This document shows, one piece after another, positions 14,616 to 20,846 of a stretch of 25,264 nt of DNA. The translations under genes were made by a program, and so were the position numbers. The notes below the pieces were generated by a model. It worked only from the letters and a program-made list of their open reading frames with translations. It was not told the origin of the DNA and made no database searches. The stretch lies in contig JBOHPP010000218.1 in the NCBI GenBank assembly GCA_050731755.1, forward strand, positions 1 to 25,264, in the 5' to 3' direction. This stretch comes from JBOHPP01 sp050731755 (GTDB taxonomy: Bacteria > Methylomirabilota > Methylomirabilia > Rokubacteriales > CSP1-6). How positions within the stretch are numbered: position 1 is the stretch's first letter; the number at the start of each line of letters is the position of its first letter.

Positions 14616-15274
14616 TGAGGGTCGTCTTCTGGCTTTGCCTGCTGCTCGCGGGAGCTCCATTCGCCGGCGGAGCGTCGGCGGCCGCCGGTCCCTGTGACAG
14701 CTCGATTTTCCCGATCAAGGTCGGCACCAGGTGGAACTACCGAATGGCCGGCTCGGACGCCCACTCTTCCACCATCACGATCACTCAGGTTTCGGACGGC
14801 GGGTTCACCGAACGGCACGAGTTCTCGGACGTGAAGTTCGATGTGGGATGGCGCTGCCTGCCCGAGGGGCTCCGGGCGATGCAGCGTGCGACGTTCGGCG
14901 TGAACCCTGGGGGCCCGGAAGGGATGAAGTTCGAGACGATGTCGGCCGCCGGCGTGCGATTCCCGCCCCGCTCGCGATGGACGATCGGCGTGACGTGGAC
15001 CGAGACCTACACACTGCGCATGTCCATGCCGATCCCGAACGCACCCATGAAATTCGACCCGATGACCTTCACCCACCGATATCGCATTGTCGGCCGCGAG
15101 CGGGTCAGCGTGCCGGCGGGCTCGTTCGACGCCTTCAAGCTGGCCATCACGGAGGAGGGGGAGGACGAACCTCCGGCGCACTTCTGGGTCGCCGACGGCG
15201 TCGGCGTCGTCAGGGCGGACGTTCCTGACGACGGCAAGGTGCACCGTGTCGAGCTGGTGAAGTTCCAGCGCTAG
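14603..15274 (+). CDS. Exported protein of unknown function (beta-rich, VPAGSFDAFKL motif)
   Basis: A 223-residue secreted or periplasmic protein with a signal peptide (residues 1-28, ending ASA-AAG). Seen in order: IKVGTRWNYRM at 38-48, alternating beta-strand-like segments, YRIVGRERVSVPAGSFDAFKL at 160-180, and HFWVADGVGVVR at 193-204. This combination resembles exported beta-barrel-like or DUF3108-type proteins whose function is unknown; I cannot name a family. ATG 14603 has GGGAGG six bases upstream, and overlaps the TauD-like gene by 13 bases. ATG 14615, overlapping the stop by one base, is the alternative. Coupling to the oxygenase is evident; a shared function is not. Confidence 0.83.
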   Translation: MPRVMRVVFWLCLLLAGAPFAGGASAAAGPCDSSIFPIKVGTRWNYRMAGSDAHSSTITITQVSDGGFTERHEFSDVKFDVGWRCLPEGLRAMQRATFGVNPGGPEGMKFETMSAAGVRFPPRSRWTIGVTWTETYTLRMSMPIPNAPMKFDPMTFTHRYRIVGRERVSVPAGSFDAFKLAITEEGEDEPPAHFWVADGVGVVRADVPDDGKVHRVELVKFQR

Positions 15275-15276
15275 TC

Positions 15277-15292
15277 TGAACGTTCTCGTTCA
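15277..15292. repeat. Small hairpin after the exported protein gene
   Basis: TGAACG (15277-15282) pairs with CGTTCA (15287-15292) around TTCT, directly after the stop at 15274. No T run follows. The rest of this 150-base gap holds a TTGACA at 15397-15402 with no -10 at the right distance before the next ATG. Confidence 0.3.
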
Positions 15293-15424
15293 CAGGGGCC
15301 CCGACCCTGCGCGCGCCGCCCAGGCGTGGCATGGACCTTGCCGCACCGCCTCTCCAGCCGCCAACTCGAGCCCTGAGAAGTACCGAGCCGTACAAATTGA
15401 CACCGGCGGTGACAGGGAGGGCAC

Positions 15425-16024
15425 ATGGAGATCGACGCCAACAGAGGGGGCGCCGGCCAAAGTCCGTTCAGCCGTCCTCCTCAGCCGAAGACGGCTCCGA
15501 CGTTCGGTAGCGGCCCCGGCGTTCCACGGGACTCCTCGCGTCCGGCCGGCACCGACCTCTCGCGGTTGCCGGCGACCTCGGCTCGCGCCACGGGTTCGAC
15601 CATGACCGCCGAACAGCGCACGGCGTTGGAGGGCCAACGCCGGAGCGGCGGCCAGTGGTTCTACTGGGTGGCCGGGCTCTCCTTGATCAATGCCGTCCTC
15701 GCCCTCGCCGGGCAGGAATGGCGCTTCATTCTCGGCCTCGGGGTCACGCAGCTCGTCCAGGAACTGGCTCAGCAGTCCGGGGGCGCCGGGACCAAGGCCG
15801 GCCTCGTGGGCCTGGCCGTGATCGGAATCTTCGCATTCCTGGGGCAACGTGCGGTCCAGGGACACCGCTGGGGGTTTGTCGTGGGTATGGGCCTCTACGT
15901 CCTCGACGGCGTCATCTTCTTGCTGATCCAGGACTGGGCCGGCGTGGGCTTCCACGCCTTCGCCCTGGTGATGATCCTGAGAGGTTACTTGGCGGCCCGA
16001 CGGCTTCCTTCACCCGATGCCTAG
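15425..16024 (+). CDS. Predicted integral membrane protein, about four segments
   Basis: A 199-residue protein I do not recognise. Residues 1-60 are Pro/Ser/Gly/Thr-rich and probably disordered. Hydrophobic segments follow at about 78-96, 124-141, 148-168 and 172-190, with a less certain stretch at 100-112, and the end is short and charged. GGGAGG precedes ATG 15425 by four bases, which decides the start. ATG 15602, just before the membrane part, has no ribosome binding site and would remove the disordered arm. The arrangement, soluble arm plus compact four-helix membrane unit, gives no function. It is separated from the preceding exported protein by 150 bases and from the next by 9. Confidence 0.78.
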   Translation: MEIDANRGGAGQSPFSRPPQPKTAPTFGSGPGVPRDSSRPAGTDLSRLPATSARATGSTMTAEQRTALEGQRRSGGQWFYWVAGLSLINAVLALAGQEWRFILGLGVTQLVQELAQQSGGAGTKAGLVGLAVIGIFAFLGQRAVQGHRWGFVVGMGLYVLDGVIFLLIQDWAGVGFHAFALVMILRGYLAARRLPSPDA

Positions 16025-16033
16025 CCAGGGCCA

Positions 16034-16687
16034 ATGAGACGCTTGCGAACGGTGACGATCCTGATCGGTCTTCTCGTGGCCCGACCAGCCGAGGCGTCGG
16101 AGGGCGTCTGCGCGCCCGGCGCGTTGGTGAAGGTGGTCACCAGGCTCGATGTCCCTGGCGTTCCGGCGACTCATTTCACGCGGGTTCCCAAGACGCTGTT
16201 CAGGTATGGATCTCAATACGCACGGGTCGAGGAGGCGCACAACCCCGTCACCGGGCTGCATCTGTTGGTGGTGGTGAATGAGCCACACATCTGGATCACG
16301 AACCTGGCCACGCGCACCGGCCGGTACGTCCGCGACCCCGGACCGACGTACGACTTCCGCGCGCGTATTTTTGGCGACGCCGCGGCCAAGAGTCCGCTCA
16401 TTCGCCGCTTGGAGTTTGGGTGCGAGGTGTCCTGGTTCAAGGACTCGGGGGCGGTGCGCAGGAGTATGAGGCACCCCACGCTCGGTGAGGTCCGCGCTCT
16501 TGAATATTCGGAGGGCGCGGAAAAGGTCATCCTCTATGAGCGAGCAGATCGACCGCTCCGCCTGGAGCTGATCGAGCAGGGCACGCCCACCTTCGCCGTT
16601 GATTACCTGGAGTATGTGCCGGGGCTGACCCTCGAGCGACGACTGTTCGAGAAACCACCAGGGATCGCCTTCGACCGTGAGAACTGA
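16034..16687 (+). CDS. Exported protein of unknown function
   Basis: A 217-residue protein starting nine bases after the membrane-protein stop, so the pair is cotranscribed. A short signal peptide (MRRLRTVTILIGLLVARPAEAS) gives export to the periplasm. There are only two cysteines in the mature part (near 26 and 129), which could form a disulfide. The body mixes short beta-type strands (HLLVVVNEPHIWITNLATRT) and basic patches, and ends with LEYVPGLTLERRLFEKP. It shows no catalytic motif or lipobox that I recognise. The pattern recalls outer-membrane-lipoprotein-sorting-like proteins that end in plasma-facing beta sheets, but the likeness is too weak to name. Confidence 0.78.
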   Translation: MRRLRTVTILIGLLVARPAEASEGVCAPGALVKVVTRLDVPGVPATHFTRVPKTLFRYGSQYARVEEAHNPVTGLHLLVVVNEPHIWITNLATRTGRYVRDPGPTYDFRARIFGDAAAKSPLIRRLEFGCEVSWFKDSGAVRRSMRHPTLGEVRALEYSEGAEKVILYERADRPLRLELIEQGTPTFAVDYLEYVPGLTLERRLFEKPPGIAFDREN

Positions 16688-16803
16688 TCGCCCCGGGTCG
16701 CAGCGCGCCCGATGGGATGGTGGTGCCTGTTGCCGACCACTTGACGGGAGCCGCGACGCGAGCGCACTCTGGTGCGGTTCCTCGAACAGGCATGGGGGAG
16801 GTC

Positions 16804-17457
16804 ATGGCGCCGCCTCGGGCTCTGCCGCTAGTCGCCCTCGCGATCGTTGTTCTTGCGCCTGCTCAGTCGTCGGCGGGTGACCGCTCCCTGAGCATCGGCG
16901 CTCCCAAGTCGCACGTCGGGGTCATCAAGGCAGGGCCGGCATTCGCGAAGCCGGTGCGGCATGGGTTCCATCATCCCGGGCCGAGCGTCTTTCCCACCCC
17001 CGTCGACCCCTGGAAATTCTGGGGGGTGAAGAAGGTCCATCGCCCGTTCTTCAAGCCGCCGTTCTTCGTTTCCGGGTCGTCGGGAGTAGTGGTTGCCGGG
17101 ACGACGGTCGTCTACGCGCCGCCCGTCGTGATCGTCGCGCCGGCGCCGGTCGTGTATGCGCCGCCGCCGACCCCCACGGTGATCGACTACCCGACGGGTC
17201 GGTACGAGCTCCGGGGTGACGGCGTCACGTCACCGTATCAGTGGGTCTGGACCCCCAAGCCGCCTCCACCACCGCCGCCTCCGGCGGACGCCCCGCCCGA
17301 GCCGGCGCCCCAGTCTCGACCGCCGGCGCGCGAGGAACGAGGCATCGGCAAGATTTATCGCTGGACGGATGAGGACGGCGTGACGACGCTCACCGACCGG
17401 CTGGAGAATGTTCCGGAGCGGTATCGTCCCCGCGCCGAGCCGAAGACCTCGGGCTGA
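16804..17457 (+). CDS. Exported proline-rich protein with C-terminal DUF4124-like domain
   Basis: A 217-residue secreted protein. The signal peptide MAPPRALPLVALAIVVLAPA is cleaved near AQSSAG. The middle carries His/Phe/Pro-rich sequence (HGFHHPGPSVFP) and a VYAPPVVIVAPAPVVYAPPP repeat, then a block of eight prolines (about 158-165). The last 45 residues contain KIYRWTDEDGVTTLTDRLE, the core of DUF4124, which is common in envelope proteins of Gram-negative bacteria and has no assigned reaction. The start at 16804 follows GGGGGAG; an upstream ATG (16792) is less well placed. The Pro-rich part may cross or lie along the cell wall. It is followed six bases later by another exported protein. Confidence 0.82.
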   Translation: MAPPRALPLVALAIVVLAPAQSSAGDRSLSIGAPKSHVGVIKAGPAFAKPVRHGFHHPGPSVFPTPVDPWKFWGVKKVHRPFFKPPFFVSGSSGVVVAGTTVVYAPPVVIVAPAPVVYAPPPTPTVIDYPTGRYELRGDGVTSPYQWVWTPKPPPPPPPPADAPPEPAPQSRPPAREERGIGKIYRWTDEDGVTTLTDRLENVPERYRPRAEPKTSG

Positions 17458-17463
17458 CCTCCG

Positions 17464-17769
17464 ATGACAGCAACGCTGAAGCGCTGGCTCCTTCTCTCCG
17501 TGCTGGGGCTTGTCGTTCCCGGCGCCGCCGGGGGCCAGCAGCTTGACCACTCAGCACCCACGCCAGCCCCGCCTCACCTGCATCCGAACCAGTTCATCGC
17601 CACCCACGCGCTCACCGGGCAGCCCATTGTGATCACCGGCGAAACGGGAACCGACGGTCACCACACCTACCACGGTGTCCCGGAGGGCGATCGAGTGGTG
17701 GGATCGACGACCGGTGACGGGCAGGTGCGGTACTTCGTGACGCCGGTCGAGACGCAGAGCTTCCCCTAA
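17464..17769 (+). CDS. Small exported protein of unknown function
   Basis: A 101-residue protein with a signal peptide (MTATLKRWLLLSVLGLVVPG, cleavage near AAGGQQ). The mature part is about 75 residues and His/Gly/Thr-rich (six histidines, for example HLHP and DGHHTYHG), so metal binding is conceivable but untested. No cysteines. It begins six bases after the DUF4124-type gene and is the last gene of the envelope series; a ribosome binding site is not obvious, so it probably relies on coupling. The gene is real by its signal peptide and operon position. Confidence 0.68.
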   Translation: MTATLKRWLLLSVLGLVVPGAAGGQQLDHSAPTPAPPHLHPNQFIATHALTGQPIVITGETGTDGHHTYHGVPEGDRVVGSTTGDGQVRYFVTPVETQSFP

Positions 17770-17814
17770 CACAGGATCCCTCCGGTCTCCCGAACGCAGT
17801 CGCGCAGAAACCCT

Positions 17815-19497
17815 TCAGCGCCGCCGCGTCGCGCGCAGCACCCGACCCGGAAGCGCCCCCGTGTGCTTGCCGTGGTCCAGCACGATCTGGCCGCCCACGA
17901 CCACGTAGTCCACGCCTTCGGCGCCCTGGACCCGCCGCGGCGAGCCGTTCGGGCCGTCGTACGTGACCTCGTCCTCCTTCACGCCCAGGCGCGCGAGATC
18001 GAACACCATCAGGTCGGCGGCCATGCCCTCACGCACCAGGCCGCGATCGTGCAGTCCCATGATGCGCGCCGGCTGGAAGGTGAACCGGGAGATGGCGTCC
18101 TCGACGCTCAAGAGTTGCCGGTCCCTCACCCAGTCACTGAGCACATAGGTCGACTCACCGGCGGTGCAGGGGTTCGTGTTGAGGTGCGCCCCCGCGTCCG
18201 ACTGGGAGGGCAGGGCGTGGCCGCTCTTGACGAACTCGGCGAGCGCCACGTCGTGCTCAGGCGGCCGGGTCTGGAGCTGGAACTCGGTCTCCAGCTTCTC
18301 CTCGACGGCCAGATCGAGGATCACGTCGGCCACGTGTTTGCCCTGCTCGTCGGCCAGCTCGGTGAGCCGGCGGCCTTCGACGGCGCGATTCCTGGGCAGG
18401 GCGGCGCGGTGCACGATGATCATGGACCAGGGGATGAAGCGTCCCAGCACGCCGGGCCGGCGCCGCTGGCGCTTCATGGCCGCCTCGCGCAACTCGGCCC
18501 GCTTGTCGGGATTGGCCAGGGCGGCCAGGCGCTGGTCGAGGGGCAGACGCATCACGACGTCCCAGACGTCCAGATTGGAGAAGAACGTCGTCTTCTTCAG
18601 CGTGAATCTCGGATTAAACGGGATGGCCCGGAGCAGGGCGTAGAGCTGCGCGCCCTCGCGGGCCTCCGTTTCCAGGTAGCCCCGCTGCTCGGCGTCGAAC
18701 ACCAGGAAGAACACCGGCCTCCCGCTGGTTCGGGCCACCTCGGCGAGGTGTCGGCGGTCGCTCTCGTCGGGATTGATGACCGACGGCGGCAGGATCTCGA
18801 TCACGCCGCGGTTGAGCTCGCCCAGGGTGCGGGCCAGGGCGACGCGCTCATCGTTGTCGGCCAGGCGGGTCGGCACCGGCTCGCCCGACGGGCCGGCGTG
18901 CGTCGGCGACGCGGTGGTGCTCCAGCCCCAGGCTCCGGCGTCCAGCGAGGCCCGCAAGAGCTGTTGCATGGTGGCGATCTCGTCGGCGGTGGCGGTCCGC
19001 TCCCAGGCGGCCTGGCCCATGGCGCCCAGACGCAGTGGATTGTGGCCGACCAGGGGCATCATGTTCACGCCGAGCCCGTGGTCGATCGCATCGAGGTACT
19101 CGCCGAACGTCTCCCAGCGCCACTCGAGCACGCTGGCCAGGGACCGCACGGGCAGGTCCTCGACGCAACAGAAGGTGGCGAGCATCGTGTCGCGGTGCTC
19201 AGGCCGGAGCGGAGCCAGCGTCAGCCCACAGTTGCCGGTGAGGACCGTCGTCACCCCGTGCCAGATGGAGGACGTGCAGAGCTTGTCCCAGAACGGCTGG
19301 GCATCGTAATGGGTATGGAGATCGATGATGCCCGGCGCCACGAAGAGCCCGTCGGCGTCGATCGTCGCCGTCGCGGCTCCGCCAATCTTGCCGATCTCGA
19401 CGATGGCGCCATCCTTGATGGCGACGTCGGCCCGATAGCGGGAGAAGCCGGTGCCGTCGACGACCATGCCGCTCTTGATAACCAGGTCGTAAGCCAT
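17815..19497 (-). CDS. D-aminoacylase-type amidohydrolase (N-acyl-D-amino-acid deacylase family)
   Basis: A 560-residue metal-dependent hydrolase of the amidohydrolase superfamily, D-aminoacylase/dihydroorotase-like branch, likely cleaving an N-acyl or cyclic amide. The metal motif is DLHTHYD at 59-65 (His61, His63), with Cys90 in GNCG as in D-aminoacylases, where this cysteine is a metal ligand. The catalytic Asp434 lies in SDAGAH at 433-438. The small beta domain is split between N- and C-termini (LVIKSGMVVDGTG ... DYVVVGGQIVLDHGKHTG), as usual. It has no signal peptide. GAGAGGGG precedes ATG 19497, 13 bases after the neighbouring amidohydrolase stop, so the two hydrolases are one operon. 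Natural substrate uncertain. Confidence 0.9.
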   Translation of the reverse strand: MAYDLVIKSGMVVDGTGFSRYRADVAIKDGAIVEIGKIGGAATATIDADGLFVAPGIIDLHTHYDAQPFWDKLCTSSIWHGVTTVLTGNCGLTLAPLRPEHRDTMLATFCCVEDLPVRSLASVLEWRWETFGEYLDAIDHGLGVNMMPLVGHNPLRLGAMGQAAWERTATADEIATMQQLLRASLDAGAWGWSTTASPTHAGPSGEPVPTRLADNDERVALARTLGELNRGVIEILPPSVINPDESDRRHLAEVARTSGRPVFFLVFDAEQRGYLETEAREGAQLYALLRAIPFNPRFTLKKTTFFSNLDVWDVVMRLPLDQRLAALANPDKRAELREAAMKRQRRRPGVLGRFIPWSMIIVHRAALPRNRAVEGRRLTELADEQGKHVADVILDLAVEEKLETEFQLQTRPPEHDVALAEFVKSGHALPSQSDAGAHLNTNPCTAGESTYVLSDWVRDRQLLSVEDAISRFTFQPARIMGLHDRGLVREGMAADLMVFDLARLGVKEDEVTYDGPNGSPRRVQGAEGVDYVVVGGQIVLDHGKHTGALPGRVLRATRRR

Positions 19498-19510
19498 GTC
19501 CCCTCTCCGG

Positions 19511-20620
19511 CTATAGCTTGTAGAGGCGTGCGCAGTTATCCCACAGGACCTTGCGCTGGCTGTCCTTCGAGAGATGCCCGAGCCCGAGGAATCCGTCGAT
19601 GGCGTGCGGGAACCGCGAGTCGTCGTGGGGCCAGTCGGTCGAGAGCACGAGGTTGTCGTCGCCCACCTCGGCCACCACGTGCTTGACCAGTTCCTCCTCC
19701 GGCTCGACGGAGACGAAGCACTGGCGGCGGAAGAGCTCGGAGGGCTTGGCGTCCTGCTGGAACAGCTCGCGGTCGCCCCACGCTTCCCAGCGCTCGTCCA
19801 ATGCCCACAGCCACCAGGGCAGCCAGCTGCAGTTGCCCTCCAGGAAGGCCATCCGCAATCGGGGGAAGCGCGACAGCACGCCGCCCGTCACCACGGCCCC
19901 CAGCGTCAGCATCATCTCCACGGGCTGCCCGCAGGCGTGGCTGAGGACGAGATTGTCCAGGTAGCGCCGCGCCAGGTGCTCGGCGTACACCGCGTGGTTG
20001 CCGTGGAAGGAGACGGCCACGTCCATCTCCTGCGCAGCCGCCCAGAGCGGGTCGTAGTACCGGTCATAGATGGGACGGCCGTTGATGGGGTGCGATGGCA
20101 GCACCAGCGTGATGGCCCCGAGGTCGCGGACGCCGACGCGAGCCTCGGCCACGGCCAACTCGATGTCCTGCAGCGGCACCAGGGCCGACGGCTTGAGTCG
20201 CTCGGGGCTTTCCGCGCAGAAGTCGGCGATCCAGCGGTTCCAGGCGCGGCTCAGGGCCGAGGCCAGGGCGGGTTCCAGGCCGTCGATGTTGATGGCGTGA
20301 CTCGCCCACGTGCGGAACATGATGCCGATGTCGATGCCCTCGACGTCCATGGCCTCCAGCACGTCCTTGGCCGGCGTGCTGCGGCGCACGCGCTCCCAGT
20401 CGGGGCGACGCGTGCGCACCGACCAGGCGCGCTGTCGCTCCGGCCGGTCCGCGTAGGGCGGCAGCACCTTGCCGTCCACCTGGGCGCGGGTCGGCCCCTG
20501 GCCGTCCGGCGCCCCGGTGACGCGGCCGCGGAACTTCGGGTCGAGGTAGTCCTCCCACAGGCCCGGAGGTTCGATCACGTGCAGGTCGCTGTCCATGACG
20601 CGGAAACCTTGCTTGGCCAT
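19511..20620 (-). CDS. Amidohydrolase family 2 (ACMSD-like) metal-dependent hydrolase
   Basis: A 369-residue TIM-barrel protein of the Amidohydro_2 family, which includes decarboxylases such as ACMSD and gamma-resorcylate decarboxylase as well as hydrolases. RVMDSDLHVIEPPGLWEDYL at 7-26 is the usual opening; Asp10/Asp12/His14 replace the strict H-x-H of other branches. SFHGNHAVY and VLSTDWPHDDSRFP near the C-terminus supply further metal and catalytic residues. ATG 20620 is chosen from this opening and from GAGGAG about ten bases upstream; a longer start at 20752 would include the control region. Downstream is the D-aminoacylase-like gene. Decarboxylation or lactone/amide hydrolysis in the catabolic route is inference. 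Confidence 0.9.
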   Translation of the reverse strand: MAKQGFRVMDSDLHVIEPPGLWEDYLDPKFRGRVTGAPDGQGPTRAQVDGKVLPPYADRPERQRAWSVRTRRPDWERVRRSTPAKDVLEAMDVEGIDIGIMFRTWASHAINIDGLEPALASALSRAWNRWIADFCAESPERLKPSALVPLQDIELAVAEARVGVRDLGAITLVLPSHPINGRPIYDRYYDPLWAAAQEMDVAVSFHGNHAVYAEHLARRYLDNLVLSHACGQPVEMMLTLGAVVTGGVLSRFPRLRMAFLEGNCSWLPWWLWALDERWEAWGDRELFQQDAKPSELFRRQCFVSVEPEEELVKHVVAEVGDDNLVLSTDWPHDDSRFPHAIDGFLGLGHLSKDSQRKVLWDNCARLYKL

Positions 20621-20640
20621 CGGTACCGCTCTCCTCGCTT

Positions 20641-20659
20641 CCGTCGTTTGACACGACGG
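20641..20659. repeat. Inverted repeat CCGTCGT-TTGAC-ACGACGG
   Basis: A perfect 7-base stem with a 5-base loop lies in the leader of the amidohydrolase gene, 21 bases before its ATG. As RNA it would form a hairpin close to the ribosome binding site, so it may affect translation or bind a regulator. Confidence 0.4.
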
Positions 20660-20667
20660 CGGACAGC

Positions 20668-20693
20668 ATGATACCGCCAACCAGCATGGTTGG
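20668..20693 (-). promoter_or_regulatory. Operator-like palindrome beside a TATCAT -10 box
   Basis: CCAACCA-GCA-TGGTTGG (20677-20693) is a perfect 7-base dyad, placed just upstream of TATCAT read on the minus strand (20673-20668), i.e. where a repressor would block RNA polymerase. A -35 is poor. The same CGGTATCAT string occurs at 1363-1371. Dyads of this size are typical of GntR or TetR-type sites, but no regulator gene is in the window. Confidence 0.42.
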
Positions 20694-20732
20694 ACATCCG
20701 GGCCTGGCGGCGCGCGTCGGCGTCGGAGTCGA

Positions 20733-20761
20733 TTGACAACCGGCCCGGCCACTCCTAGAGT
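20733..20761 (+). promoter_or_regulatory. Sigma70-type promoter for the amidase gene
   Basis: A perfect TTGACA (20733-20738), a 17-base spacer and TAGAGT (20756-20761). Transcription would begin near 20768, giving a leader of about 80 bases to ATG 20847. This is the best promoter match I see in the window. The nearby dyad at 20677-20693 is upstream of it. Confidence 0.58.
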
Positions 20762-20846
20762 CGCGGTGCTCGCGGCATCGCGTCGTTGCTTTCAACAGCC
20801 CAGGGGCCGAATGGACACGGGCGGTTTCTCCGCATGGAGGGTCGAG

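Noticed and set aside
15397..15419. TTGACA before the membrane-protein gene as a promoter
   Set aside because: The 17-base spacing would put the -10 at the start codon, where the sequence is GC-rich; no -10 box fits.
17250..17300. CCG/CCT-rich stretch as a repeat or regulatory element
   Set aside because: It encodes the polyproline part of the exported protein and is explained by codon use.
17863..19686. 607-codon plus-strand open frame opposite the D-aminoacylase-like gene
   Set aside because: Pure antisense shadow; the minus strand encodes a full amidohydrolase with its motifs.
20733..20846. Longer amidase start at TTG 20733
   Set aside because: That TTG is the TTGACA promoter box; the Tat leader and ribosome binding site fix ATG 20847.
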